Shown: positions 33,051 through 41,650, numbered from the stretch's first letter. The stretch is DNA of 42,757 nucleotides from Solobacterium sp. UBA1761 (GCA_002315565.1 DCHD01000025.1:1-42757); one strand, 5' to 3'. Numbers and translations: made by a program. The notes: generated by a model from the sequence alone, not told the origin.

Positions 33051-36000
33051 ATGCTCAGAAAAATACTGGTTCTTATTCTGGCGGTTTCTATGCTTCTTGG
33101 CACTGCCGGTTGTCAGGCTTCAACAGCAGGTGAAGAATCTGGTGCATGGCTTATTGGCGAAAAAGCACCTGAATCTAATGACGGCAGTAAGGACGATATC
33201 TATCTGGATACTTCAACTTTAGATATTTATCTGAAAAATGCAGATAAATGGAAAAAGATCGGAAATATCCAAAGTAATAATGAAAATAATGAAGCTGGAA
33301 AGATTCCTGTTTTTCAGATGAATGGACAGGAACTTCAGTGGAAATACGAAAACGATGCTGAATGGATAACTCTGTACACTTTTGAAAGTGAAACAGCAGA
33401 ATTATCATGGCTGGTTGGTTCAAAAACTCCTGATGCATCTTATGGCAATACAGGAGATATGTATATCAACACCAGGACCTATGACATCTACCAGAAATCT
33501 GGAAGTTCATGGGATCTTGTGTGCAATATAAAAAACAATTCTACAACTACAACTATAATTTCCAACAGCGAAAAAGGTGAAAAGGGTGAAGATGGCGAAG
33601 ATGGAAAGACACCTGTTTTCCAGATGAACGGAAAGAAACTTCAGTGGAAATATACAGATGAAGATACATATAAAGACCTGATTGAAATCATCAGTGGTGA
33701 AGATGGAAAAGACGGTTCCATCTGGTTTACCGGAAGCGGTGCACCAGGAAGCGGCATAGTTGCCAAAGCTGGTGACCTTTATCTTGATTCATCTACAAGC
33801 AATGTCTATAAATATTCTGGTTCTTCATGGTCACTTGAAGTAAACATCAAGGGAGCTGCCGGCGCTGATGGTTCTGATGGCCAGGATGGTGAAGATGGTG
33901 AAGATGGAGAAGACGGCCAGGATGGCGAAGATGGTAAAACTCCTGAATTCAGAATGAATAACAGAATGCTTCAGTGGAAATATACTGACGATGAAGATTG
34001 GATTGATCTGATTGAAATCGGAAACAGTAGTGATTCTGGTGTCCTCAAAGCAAAACCTGTTATTTTCGATACAGATTTCTGGACAGATACCGATGACCTT
34101 TCAGCAATCAGAATTCTGCTTTGGGCAGAACAGGAAGGTATGTGTGATATCGTCGGTATGATTGTTGACACAGTAAATTCAAACAGTGCAAAAGCAATCA
34201 GCAGATATCTTGACTATGAAGGAAGAGGTGATCTTCCTGTTGCGCTTGAAAAAGCAGCTAACGATACTGGTGGCAGCCCATGTTATTTTGATCTGATGAT
34301 CTCAGGCTGGAAGTACGGAAAGTACAGTTCCAACGATGATGCTGAAGATGAAAATGCTGGTGAATACTATATAAAACTATTGAACAATGTTCCAGAAGGT
34401 GAAAAAGCCAACATTATATGCGTTGGTTATATGACTGCTCTGGCTGGTCTTATGAACAGGGCTGAAGCTGATGAATCTGTAATGAATCTTGTCAAGGAAA
34501 GAGTTGACAAGATTTACATCATGGCAGGTAATTATCCAAGCGGTTCAGAAAACAACATTACCCGTTCAGCAAGGTCAAAACAGGCGGGATATGATGCAAT
34601 CAGCAAGATACCTGAGTGTATTGATGTGATTTTCCTTGGCTATGAAGCAGGTGTATCAGTCAAGTCAGGCAATAAAACCGGCAATGACATCGGTGACTTT
34701 GACCTGCTTTATAAGGCGATGGTTGCTCATGGCAATGGAACAAATGCCAACAGCAGCTGGGATCCAATGCTGACTCTGCTTGCAGTTTATGACGATGCTG
34801 ATGCAGCTGGCTATGAACTGGTAAGAGGAACAAATACAGTAACCCTCAGCAGCGGAGCAAACTCATTTACTGAAAATGAAGATGGACATCATTACTATGT
34901 AAAAAAGAAATATCCTGATGGCTGGTATGTACATGCTATTGATTCAATACTTGCAAAAAATGCATGGCCACATAGACAGACGGGAAGAGTTCAGTATAAT
35001 CCTGCAGAAGAAGAATTCACTTTGACAGGAATTACTGTTGTTTCTACTCCATCAAAGACAAACTACTATGTGGGCGAAACATTCTCAACTTCAGGTATGA
35101 AAGTATCCGCATCTTTAACAGGTGATACAACCGGAAATACGAAAAATGAAAATGTTTATTCATATACAGTGTCTCAGACGACGCCATTTACAAGTGCCGG
35201 TCAGAAGACAATCACAGTTTCATATACACATGGAAGTGTTACAAAGACTGCAGACATCTATGTAACTGTAGTTGAACCTTCTACATTTGATGTAACAATC
35301 AACAATACACACGGAACAAACACAACACTGGCAACAATTACTCAAGGCCAGGAAGAAGAAATTACTATTACACCTGATAATGGATATGATCTGCCAGATA
35401 GCGTTACAGTTACCGGAGCAACATATTCATACGACAGTACAACAGGTAAGATTACTCTGTCGGAGCCGACTGGAAATGTTACAGTAACCATCAGTTGTGT
35501 AGCACTTGTTGAAAGAACTATCACCGTTACAGTTACCAACGGCAGTTATTCTGGAGCATCAACATTTACAAAGACTGCAGATATCACTATAACTCCTTCA
35601 TCAGGACGTGAACTGCCAACAAATATATCTGTAACCGGAGCAACGTATACATGGAACAAGACAACTGGAGTAATCTCATTAAGCAAGCCTACTGCCGATG
35701 TTGTTATAAGTGTAAGCTGTCCTGTAGAGTCGAATGATTCATATATTGTAGTAGAACTTAACGGAACTGAAAACTGGGCATTCAATAATGATAATGAACC
35801 AAATAAACAAGGTTTCTATAACTGCTATTTGATAGATTCTGCAATTGTACCTGCAAACGCGTCACTCTCATTGGCAACCGGCATACCAACATATGCCTAC
35901 TGTTCATGGGGCACTGACTGGATGTTGAATGATTCAACACCAAGTACGGGGACAAGCAGTAAGTGTTTCGGTTATTATGCAGCTGACCCTTCTATATACT

Positions 36001-36944
36001 TCAGATTTGATTCGTCAATAGCTACATCAGTAGAAACATTTAAACAGTATCTGGCAGCACATCCTGTAACTCTGTACTTCTTAAAGGCAGGAAAAACAGC
36101 TAAAACATATACGATAAGTGGAACTGTTACGAATGGTTCAATAAGTGGTGACACTTCTATTAAAGAACACGGTTCAGCAAGTGTAACATTGACTCCTTCT
36201 AATGGCTATGATCTTCCAGAGAGCATAACTGTTTCTGGTGCCGGATATAGCTATAACAAGACAACAGGTGTTATCACTCTTACAACTCCTATATCTGATG
36301 TAACTATCACAGCAACATGTCCTCAAGTTCAGACTGTTGAACGCACAATCACTACTAACGTAACAAACGGAAGCGCAAGCGGTCCAAATAAAGCAACAGG
36401 TACTGCTACAGTAACAATAACCCCAACTTCAGGCTATACTCTTCCTTCAACAATATCTGTTACTGGATCTACATATACCTGGAATTCTTCAACTGGTGTT
36501 GTATCGTTGACAGGAATCACTGCTGATGTAACGATAACTGTTGTATGTCAAGATCAGTATTCAGATTATATTGCTGTTGTGCTTGATGGTGATGAAAATT
36601 GGCAGTTTAACGCTAATGGTGAGCCAAACAATAATGGTTACTATAATATTTATCTGATTGACAGCAGTATAGTTCCGACTGCAACTGCACTTTCTGTCAA
36701 CAGTGATTTCCGTAGTGCTGATGCATTCTGTTCAAATACGTACTGGACAAACCAGACCGATTCCATTGACAGAAATACGCAGAACAGTGTAGTATTCGGA
36801 TACTACAGTAAAGATCCATCAATCTACTTTAGGTTTAAAAAAGATATTACTGGTTATGCTACAGAGGTGGATTCTGTTGCAGACTTTAAAGCCTACCTGC
36901 AGGCAAATCCTCTTACTGTGTATTTCAAGAAAAAAACTTCATAA
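33051..36944 (+). CDS. Giant multidomain surface lipoprotein with nucleoside-hydrolase-like domain
   Basis: A 1297-residue lipoprotein; the signal peptide ends in GTAGC with Cys21. In order: three Trp/Gly repeats of type W..G..P....G..GD.Y...Y...W...NI (from about 33, 119 and 222), three units of type F.MN...LQWKYTD..W.DLIEI (about 86, 188, 297), a collagen-like Gly-x-Asp run (268-295), a nucleoside-hydrolase-like domain (about 336-640) with metal motif DTDFWTDTDD at 340-349, an Ig-like Big_3-type domain (about 656-742), then a duplicated tail. The tail is A-A-B-A-A-B: A units (~70 residues, 'NGYDLPxSITVTGATYSYNxxTGxITL') at about 745, 820, 1017 and 1095, and B units ending FKxYLxAxPxTxYF at about 893 and 1168. 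B resembles phage tail-fibre modules. No LPXTG is present. It is a likely adhesin or extracellular enzyme. Confidence 0.88.
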   Translation: MLRKILVLILAVSMLLGTAGCQASTAGEESGAWLIGEKAPESNDGSKDDIYLDTSTLDIYLKNADKWKKIGNIQSNNENNEAGKIPVFQMNGQELQWKYENDAEWITLYTFESETAELSWLVGSKTPDASYGNTGDMYINTRTYDIYQKSGSSWDLVCNIKNNSTTTTIISNSEKGEKGEDGEDGKTPVFQMNGKKLQWKYTDEDTYKDLIEIISGEDGKDGSIWFTGSGAPGSGIVAKAGDLYLDSSTSNVYKYSGSSWSLEVNIKGAAGADGSDGQDGEDGEDGEDGQDGEDGKTPEFRMNNRMLQWKYTDDEDWIDLIEIGNSSDSGVLKAKPVIFDTDFWTDTDDLSAIRILLWAEQEGMCDIVGMIVDTVNSNSAKAISRYLDYEGRGDLPVALEKAANDTGGSPCYFDLMISGWKYGKYSSNDDAEDENAGEYYIKLLNNVPEGEKANIICVGYMTALAGLMNRAEADESVMNLVKERVDKIYIMAGNYPSGSENNITRSARSKQAGYDAISKIPECIDVIFLGYEAGVSVKSGNKTGNDIGDFDLLYKAMVAHGNGTNANSSWDPMLTLLAVYDDADAAGYELVRGTNTVTLSSGANSFTENEDGHHYYVKKKYPDGWYVHAIDSILAKNAWPHRQTGRVQYNPAEEEFTLTGITVVSTPSKTNYYVGETFSTSGMKVSASLTGDTTGNTKNENVYSYTVSQTTPFTSAGQKTITVSYTHGSVTKTADIYVTVVEPSTFDVTINNTHGTNTTLATITQGQEEEITITPDNGYDLPDSVTVTGATYSYDSTTGKITLSEPTGNVTVTISCVALVERTITVTVTNGSYSGASTFTKTADITITPSSGRELPTNISVTGATYTWNKTTGVISLSKPTADVVISVSCPVESNDSYIVVELNGTENWAFNNDNEPNKQGFYNCYLIDSAIVPANASLSLATGIPTYAYCSWGTDWMLNDSTPSTGTSSKCFGYYAADPSIYFRFDSSIATSVETFKQYLAAHPVTLYFLKAGKTAKTYTISGTVTNGSISGDTSIKEHGSASVTLTPSNGYDLPESITVSGAGYSYNKTTGVITLTTPISDVTITATCPQVQTVERTITTNVTNGSASGPNKATGTATVTITPTSGYTLPSTISVTGSTYTWNSSTGVVSLTGITADVTITVVCQDQYSDYIAVVLDGDENWQFNANGEPNNNGYYNIYLIDSSIVPTATALSVNSDFRSADAFCSNTYWTNQTDSIDRNTQNSVVFGYYSKDPSIYFRFKKDITGYATEVDSVADFKAYLQANPLTVYFKKKTS
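33852..33935 (+). repeat. Collagen-like Gly-x-Asp coding repeat
   Basis: Near-tandem nine-base units of type GGTGAAGAT encode Gly-x-Asp triplets inside the lipoprotein (residues about 268-295). The repeat may vary in copy number between strains without shifting the frame. Confidence 0.8.
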
Positions 36945-36980
36945 AAGTTTTAGTTACGAAATAATAAGCAAATATTTAAA

Positions 36981-37008
36981 ATAAAGGTATGCAATCGCAT
37001 ACCTTTAT
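36981..37008. terminator. Bidirectional terminator between lipoprotein and amino-acid ATPase genes
   Basis: ATAAAGGTATGC / GCATACCTTTAT forms a 12-base-pair stem with an AATC loop between convergent genes. T-runs are weak on both sides (TTTAAATATTTG on the minus strand). Confidence 0.65.
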
Positions 37009-37011
37009 CTG

Positions 37012-37758
37012 TTACATGATTTTATCGAGGAATTCCTTTGTTCTGTCTTCTTTTGGATGATTGAAGATTTCATCAGGAGTTCCTTCTTCAATTATTTTTC
37101 CCGAATCCATGAAGACGATACGGTCAGCCACTTCTTTGGCAAAACCCATTTCATGAGTTACGATGACCATAGTCATACCGCTTTGGGCAAGTTCTTTCAT
37201 AACCTTAAGTACTTCATTGACCATTTCGGGGTCGAGGGCACTTGTTGGTTCATCAAACAGCATGATCTCAGGTTCCATCATCAGTGCTCTGATAATAGCT
37301 ACTCGCTGTTTCTGCCCACCGGATAATGTGGCAGGGTAGGCATCAGCTTTATCTTCAAGGCCAATTCTTTGAAGCAGTTCCATGGCTTTCTGTTTTACTT
37401 CAGAATCGCCTTTGTGGAGTGCTTTCATTGGCGCAAGGGCCATATTGTCCATGATTGTCATGTTGTTGAAGAGATTGAAGTGCTGGAATACCATGCCGAT
37501 CTTCTGTCTGTGTAAATCAATATCTTTGATATCTTTTGTGATGTCAGTTCCATCAAACCAGATGCTTCCGGATGTTGGCCTGTTTAAAAGATTGAGGCAT
37601 CTTAGAAGTGTTGATTTTCCGGACCCTGATGTTCCGATAAGGCAGACTACTTCACCTTCGTGAATATTGAGACTTACATCATCAAGGGCAGTTACCTGTT
37701 TTCCTTTGGTGAAGGTTACTGAAAGGTTTTCAACTTTAAGAAGAGTATTATCTTTCAT
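37012..37758 (-). CDS. Polar amino acid ABC transporter ATPase (GlnQ/ArtP type)
   Basis: A 248-residue ATPase of the PAAT family. Walker A GTSGSGKST (42-50), Q-loop Gln92, LSGGQ (145-149), Walker B LFDE (to Glu170) and H-loop His202 are all intact. It is the last gene of a three-gene amino-acid importer read from a T-box leader. Its start overlaps the permease 3' end by 11 bases. Confidence 0.95.
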   Translation of the reverse strand: MKDNTLLKVENLSVTFTKGKQVTALDDVSLNIHEGEVVCLIGTSGSGKSTLLRCLNLLNRPTSGSIWFDGTDITKDIKDIDLHRQKIGMVFQHFNLFNNMTIMDNMALAPMKALHKGDSEVKQKAMELLQRIGLEDKADAYPATLSGGQKQRVAIIRALMMEPEIMLFDEPTSALDPEMVNEVLKVMKELAQSGMTMVIVTHEMGFAKEVADRIVFMDSGKIIEEGTPDEIFNHPKEDRTKEFLDKIM

Positions 37759-38473
37759 TGGACTTTAATCTCCTTTCAAGTAATGATACAAGTTTGGAGA
37801 GTATCACAACCATCAAAAGATATAACAGTGCTACTGCCATAAGTGGCATAGCCTGTATATAGGTTACTGATCTGATTATTTCTCCACCTTTTGTGAGGTC
37901 ATTTACAGCCACATAGCAGGCGATTGATGTTTCTTTGAGTAATGCAATGAATTCATTGGCTAAAGCCGGTAATACGGCTTTAAAGGCCTGTGGAAGAATG
38001 ATGTATCTCATTGTATCGATATAGCCAAGACCCAATGATCTTCCGGCTTCTTCCTGACCGATATCGACAGCCATAATGCCACCTCTGAAGATTTCTGCCA
38101 CATAAGCACCAGAGTTTATTCCAAATGTCATCATGGCAACAGGAACTCCATTTCTGGCACTTGAGAAGATGACAAAGAACATAATCATAATCTGAATCAT
38201 GACAGGTGTTCCTCTGATGATGGTTACATATATCACAGCAATCCTGTTGGCAATCTTGAGTAGCGTCTTTTTTAAACCATCCGGCATATCATCGATATTC
38301 TTGTCGTGAGTAGTTCTTACAAGCGCTACAACAACGCCAATAGCGATACCGATAAGTACCGCTACAAAGGCTATTTTAATCGTGTTGAAAAGACCTTCAA
38401 AGATATATTTATATCTGTCTTTTACGATGAAACAGGTATAGAAATCCTGTTTGAATTTATCTAGAAAACTCAT
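37748..38473 (-). CDS. Polar amino acid ABC transporter permease (GlnP/ArtQ type)
   Basis: A 241-residue permease with about five helices. IRGTPVMIQI and the coupling loop GQEEAGRSLGLGYIDTMRYIILPQAFKAVLP are family signatures. It probably forms a homodimer, as no second permease is present. Its start overlaps the binding-protein stop by one base (TAATG). Confidence 0.94.
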   Translation of the reverse strand: MSFLDKFKQDFYTCFIVKDRYKYIFEGLFNTIKIAFVAVLIGIAIGVVVALVRTTHDKNIDDMPDGLKKTLLKIANRIAVIYVTIIRGTPVMIQIMIMFFVIFSSARNGVPVAMMTFGINSGAYVAEIFRGGIMAVDIGQEEAGRSLGLGYIDTMRYIILPQAFKAVLPALANEFIALLKETSIACYVAVNDLTKGGEIIRSVTYIQAMPLMAVALLYLLMVVILSKLVSLLERRLKSNER

Positions 38474-39222
38474 TAGTCTCCAATATATTTATTGATGATG
38501 GTTTCAATTGTTCCATCAGCTGTAAGTTCTGCTAATGCAGCATTGATTTTTTCAGTAAGTTCAGTGTTTGCTTTATTGATGGCGATCGCATAGTCTTCTA
38601 CAGCATATTCTGTTTCAAGAATCTTTAAGCCGGTGTTGTTTTTAACGATGGCTTTAGCTGGTTCATTGTCAAGAAGGATGCAGTCAATCTTGCCGTTAAG
38701 AAGTGCGCTTGCAGCATCAGTAGTCTTCTGATAAGAATCAACAGTACCAAGACCTGCATCTTCAATATCCCATGTTGCATACAGGAAGCCGGTAGTACCA
38801 GCCTGAGTACCTACTACATAATTGTTTCCTTCTTCGAACAGGTCATCAACAGAAGTGATAGGTGAATCTTCAGTTACGATAACAACCTGAACACCAGTAG
38901 CATATGAATCTGAGAAGTTAACCTGTTCTTTTCTTTCATCAGTTACAGTCATGCCGGCCATACCGATGTCATATTTTTCACCCATGACACCAGGAATGAT
39001 TGAATCGAATGCGATATCAACGATTTCCAGTTCCATGCCCAGCTTTTCAGCGATAGCTTCAGCAATTTCAACGTCGATGCCGACGATTTCATCGCCATCG
39101 TAGTACTCATAAGGCTGGAAAGTACATTCAGTTGCCATGACAAGTTTAGGTGTTTCTTCAACTTTGGCAACACAGCCTGCGAGCATCAGTACAGTAAGTA
39201 ATACAACAATAATCTTTTTCAT
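38473..39222 (-). CDS. Amino acid-binding lipoprotein of the ABC transporter (SBP family 3)
   Basis: A 249-residue extracellular binding protein. The signal peptide ends in LAGC with Cys17. Family-3 signatures include GIDVEIAEAIAEKLGMELEIVDIAFDSIIP (long helix-strand region) and YDIGMAGMTVTDERKEQVNFSD. Polar or basic amino acids are the usual ligands. AGGAAAGGG precedes the ATG. The T-box upstream ties expression to the charging level of one tRNA; if its codon is CGC the ligand would be arginine, which suits this family. Confidence 0.94.
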   Translation of the reverse strand: MKKIIVVLLTVLMLAGCVAKVEETPKLVMATECTFQPYEYYDGDEIVGIDVEIAEAIAEKLGMELEIVDIAFDSIIPGVMGEKYDIGMAGMTVTDERKEQVNFSDSYATGVQVVIVTEDSPITSVDDLFEEGNNYVVGTQAGTTGFLYATWDIEDAGLGTVDSYQKTTDAASALLNGKIDCILLDNEPAKAIVKNNTGLKILETEYAVEDYAIAINKANTELTEKINAALAELTADGTIETIINKYIGD

Positions 39223-39245
39223 ATTTTTCCCTTTCCTGGAGGGCT

Positions 39246-39481
39246 GTAAAATAAAAGCGCCTCCGATAATATTCCGGAGACGCTGAATTAGCGCGGTACC
39301 ACCCCGATTGCCTTCAATAAGAAGGCCACCTCAATCTTTAACGCTGATAAGCGGTCAGGACTACTTAAGTTCATCCGGACATCTTGCAGGTGCGTTTCAC
39401 TGATTCGCTGTTTATCAGGCTTGCACTCTGTCCTGACTCGCTTTAAACATTTAATCAGTTACTCTCCTGTTCAAAGAAGAT
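39246..39481 (-). ncRNA. T-box leader controlling the amino-acid ABC transporter
   Basis: A complete T-box riboswitch on the minus strand. Conserved parts are the Stem I base GAGAGTA, AGCGAGTCAGGA, the AGTAG...CGTTA region, and the T-box proper GGGGTGGTACCGCG (39289-39302 area), whose UGGU matches a tRNA with discriminator A. The terminator is AGCGTCTCCG / CGGAGGCGCT followed by TTTTATTTT (39246-39284). The specifier loop 3' strand is GAAACGCA, flanked by ACTGATT/AATCAGT and CAGG/CCTG. It has one base more than the usual GAA-NNN-A. If the conserved A follows the codon it is CGC (Arg); if the codon follows GAA directly it is ACG (Thr). Arg is favoured by the transporter type and the C-ending preference. 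Confidence 0.93.
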
Positions 39482-39487
39482 AAGTCT

Positions 39488-39515
39488 ATTGTAATACATA
39501 AAAAGGTTATTTCAA
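39488..39515 (-). promoter_or_regulatory. Promoter of the T-box / amino-acid transporter operon
   Basis: On the minus strand TTGAAA (39510-39515) and TACAAT (39488-39493) are separated by 16 bases. Transcription would start near 39481, directly before the T-box Stem I. Confidence 0.7.
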
Positions 39516-39543
39516 CAGGAAAATGTAAGAAATTTGCAAATAT

Positions 39544-39560
39544 ATGAAAATAATTTTCAT
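39544..39560. promoter_or_regulatory. AT-rich palindrome between phosphatase and T-box promoter
   Basis: ATGAAAATAATTTTCAT is a perfect 8-1-8 palindrome. It resembles the 7-1-7 Fur-family box (TGATAATNATTATCA) with two symmetric differences. It could instead be a weak terminator for the phosphatase gene, whose stop is 11 bases away. Confidence 0.3.
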
Positions 39561-39570
39561 AAATTAGTTG

Positions 39571-40317
39571 TTATTCCAGTATTTTTGCCCTGAAATCACT
39601 GATTTCTTTATTATTGAGACCAATAAAGTCAGTAATGAAGTTGTCCATTGAACCGAAATTCTTACTGATTGTGTCATATATGATGTCGACATATTCTTTC
39701 TTTATGGTGTACATGTCTTTGGCTTTTATGGCCAGTCTCAATGAAAAGCTTGCAAAGAAAGTTATAAAGAACAGAAACCAGGCATGTCTGATATAAACGG
39801 GTCTGATTTTAAGATATGCTTCATCAATTGTCTTTCTGTCACATCCAAGTATATAAAGTAACAGTACTGTAGTTATACCAGTTCGATCTTTTCCGGATAC
39901 GCAGTGGTAGTAACACGGCACTACATCTTCAAGAACAATGGTTCTGATGGTTTCCCTTATCTTTGAAAGAGGATATTCCAGAGTGAACATATCTTCATAG
40001 GTTTTCTGGATGGTATCCATTCTTCTTAGATTCTCTAGCTTGCCCTTTACACTTCTGACATGGATGATTCCGGAAATGTCGTTATCGATCATGGAAATAT
40101 GTCTGTATGTACAACCTTCAAAAAGTGGGTCAGGATAGATTTTTATCTCTTCAGGATGTCTTAAATCCAGCATCATCTTTAGATGAAGTGAATTGATGTA
40201 GGATGTTTCAGCTTCAGTGATGTCAGTTAAAGTAGTGCCCCTTATAAGCATTCCTTCCTTTATTGTTCTGCCATCAGCAGTTTTTATCCCTTTGAGATCG
40301 TCATAGTATTTGAACAT
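39571..40317 (-). CDS. Protein tyrosine/serine phosphatase (Y_phosphatase3 family)
   Basis: A 248-residue cysteine-based phosphatase. The signature P-loop is HCVSGKDRTG with nucleophile Cys139 and Arg145, and the general-acid candidate lies in DLRHPEE / MIDND. FKYYDDLKGIKTADG and IRGTTL are typical of the family that includes bacterial LipA/PtpB-like phosphatases. Substrates may be phosphotyrosine, phosphoserine or phosphoinositides. It has no signal peptide and one hydrophobic patch near 160-172. The ATG lacks a Shine-Dalgarno, and a TATCAT hexamer lies 6 bases upstream, so the mRNA may be leaderless. It is divergent from the PHP gene across only 35 bases. Confidence 0.88.
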   Translation of the reverse strand: MFKYYDDLKGIKTADGRTIKEGMLIRGTTLTDITEAETSYINSLHLKMMLDLRHPEEIKIYPDPLFEGCTYRHISMIDNDISGIIHVRSVKGKLENLRRMDTIQKTYEDMFTLEYPLSKIRETIRTIVLEDVVPCYYHCVSGKDRTGITTVLLLYILGCDRKTIDEAYLKIRPVYIRHAWFLFFITFFASFSLRLAIKAKDMYTIKKEYVDIIYDTISKNFGSMDNFITDFIGLNNKEISDFRAKILE

Positions 40318-40352
40318 ACTATTATGATACTAAAAATTGTTAAAATATTATT

Positions 40353-41240
40353 ATGAACAGAACAATTGATCTTCATTCACATTCCTGTCTTTCACTCGAT
40401 GGTGAACTGAAACCTGAAGTCATCATTGATAAGGCAATTGAAGAAGGTGTCAGATACTATGCCTTAAGTGACCACGATGAAGTAAGAGGTATTAAGCCTG
40501 CACTTGAATATGCCAAAGATAAAGATATAACAGTTATCCCGGCAGTAGAGATTTCAGGCTATATTGATGAATATCCTTTACATATTCTCGGTTACAATAT
40601 TGATTACAATAATCCCTTATTTATTGAAAGAAGAAAAAAGATTGATGAACTGCTGGTTGTTACTGACAGGAAACTCGTAGAATCAGCCAAAGCCTTCGGT
40701 TTTATCTTCAATGAAGAAAATCTTCATAAATACAGAACTGACGGTCTATTCTGTGAAGAACATATCGGTGAAGAAGTATTCGCTGACCATAGAAACGATG
40801 ATAATCCATATCTTAAGCAGTTCAGACCGGGAGGCAGATTATCAGATAATCCGGCATTCAACTTCTATAAGGAATTCTTCGCAAATGGAAAACCATGTCA
40901 TGTTGACTATGACTTCAACATTCATATAAGTGAAGTTTCAAAAATTATCCATGAGGGTGGAGGCAAGATGTTTCTGGCTCATCCTGGACACAATATAAAA
41001 AAGAATGAAGAAGTGCTCAAGAAAATCATCAGTTACGGACTTGATGGAATTGAGGTGTTCTCCAGTTATCACGATGAAGAAACAAAGAAATTCTATTTTG
41101 ATATGGCAAAGAAATACAATCTCTATATGTCTGTAGGTTCAGACTTCCATGGCAAATCAAAACCGGCAATCAGACTGGGTTCAATTGATTACGATGAAGA
41201 AGAACTTGATAAGACATTAAAATTCCTGGGGGTGAGATAA
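40353..41240 (+). CDS. PHP-domain phosphoesterase (TrpH/RnmAM-like)
   Basis: A 295-residue metal-dependent phosphoesterase. PHP motifs are DLHSHSCLS (Asp6, His8, His10), SDHDE, AVEIS, LHILGY, FLAHPGH, GIEVFSSYH and GSDFHG. Relatives hydrolyse 3',5'-bisphosphonucleotides or trim RNA 5' to 3'. The ATG has no Shine-Dalgarno; TAAAAT ends 6 bases before it, consistent with a leaderless transcript. Its stop overlaps the start of the next gene (TAATG), so the two proteins are made together. Confidence 0.88.
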   Translation: MNRTIDLHSHSCLSLDGELKPEVIIDKAIEEGVRYYALSDHDEVRGIKPALEYAKDKDITVIPAVEISGYIDEYPLHILGYNIDYNNPLFIERRKKIDELLVVTDRKLVESAKAFGFIFNEENLHKYRTDGLFCEEHIGEEVFADHRNDDNPYLKQFRPGGRLSDNPAFNFYKEFFANGKPCHVDYDFNIHISEVSKIIHEGGGKMFLAHPGHNIKKNEEVLKKIISYGLDGIEVFSSYHDEETKKFYFDMAKKYNLYMSVGSDFHGKSKPAIRLGSIDYDEEELDKTLKFLGVR

Positions 41241-41650
41241 TGGATAAACTGGAACTTAGACTGATTGAAGCCTACAAGGATCTCGATATCTATCTTTCTG
41301 AAAGATACGATTCAGAAAAGGGTGTTACTGATTACATCTCAAGGATGGAATACTGTCATCTTGATGAAGACCCAAGGTATAAAGATACCTACTATAAGCT
41401 CAAACATGTAAGATGGTTAAGAAATTCTATCATGCATGATGAAACCAATGAGCCTGTTAAAAAGGAAGATATTGACTTTATTGCAAACTTCAAAGAAGAC
41501 TGTATTTCAAAACTCGATCCTGTTAAATCGAGTTATCGTTCAGGCAATAAACATAACAGTATTATTCAGACACTTAAATTGGTGAGCATAATGCTGGTAG
41601 TACTGATTGCTGTGCTGTTTATAATATTCGCACTGATTAATTTTAAATAA
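41240..41650 (+). CDS. Small HEPN-like protein with C-terminal membrane anchor
   Basis: A 136-residue protein I cannot assign to a named family. Residues 1-100 are helical and charged and contain VRWLRNSIMHDE, an R-N-x3-H pattern (Arg61, His66) like the active-site motif of HEPN RNases. Residues about 112-134 form one transmembrane helix, leaving the helical domain in the cytoplasm. It is translationally coupled to the PHP phosphoesterase by a one-base overlap. A partnership in RNA or nucleotide processing is possible; the HEPN assignment is tentative and rests on the motif and helical character. Confidence 0.6.
   Translation: MDKLELRLIEAYKDLDIYLSERYDSEKGVTDYISRMEYCHLDEDPRYKDTYYKLKHVRWLRNSIMHDETNEPVKKEDIDFIANFKEDCISKLDPVKSSYRSGNKHNSIIQTLKLVSIMLVVLIAVLFIIFALINFK

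Noticed and set aside
35300..36944. Open frames on the minus strand opposite the lipoprotein repeats and other long genes
   Set aside because: They lie opposite strongly coding, motif-bearing frames, lack Shine-Dalgarno sites and have low-complexity composition that mirrors the real gene.
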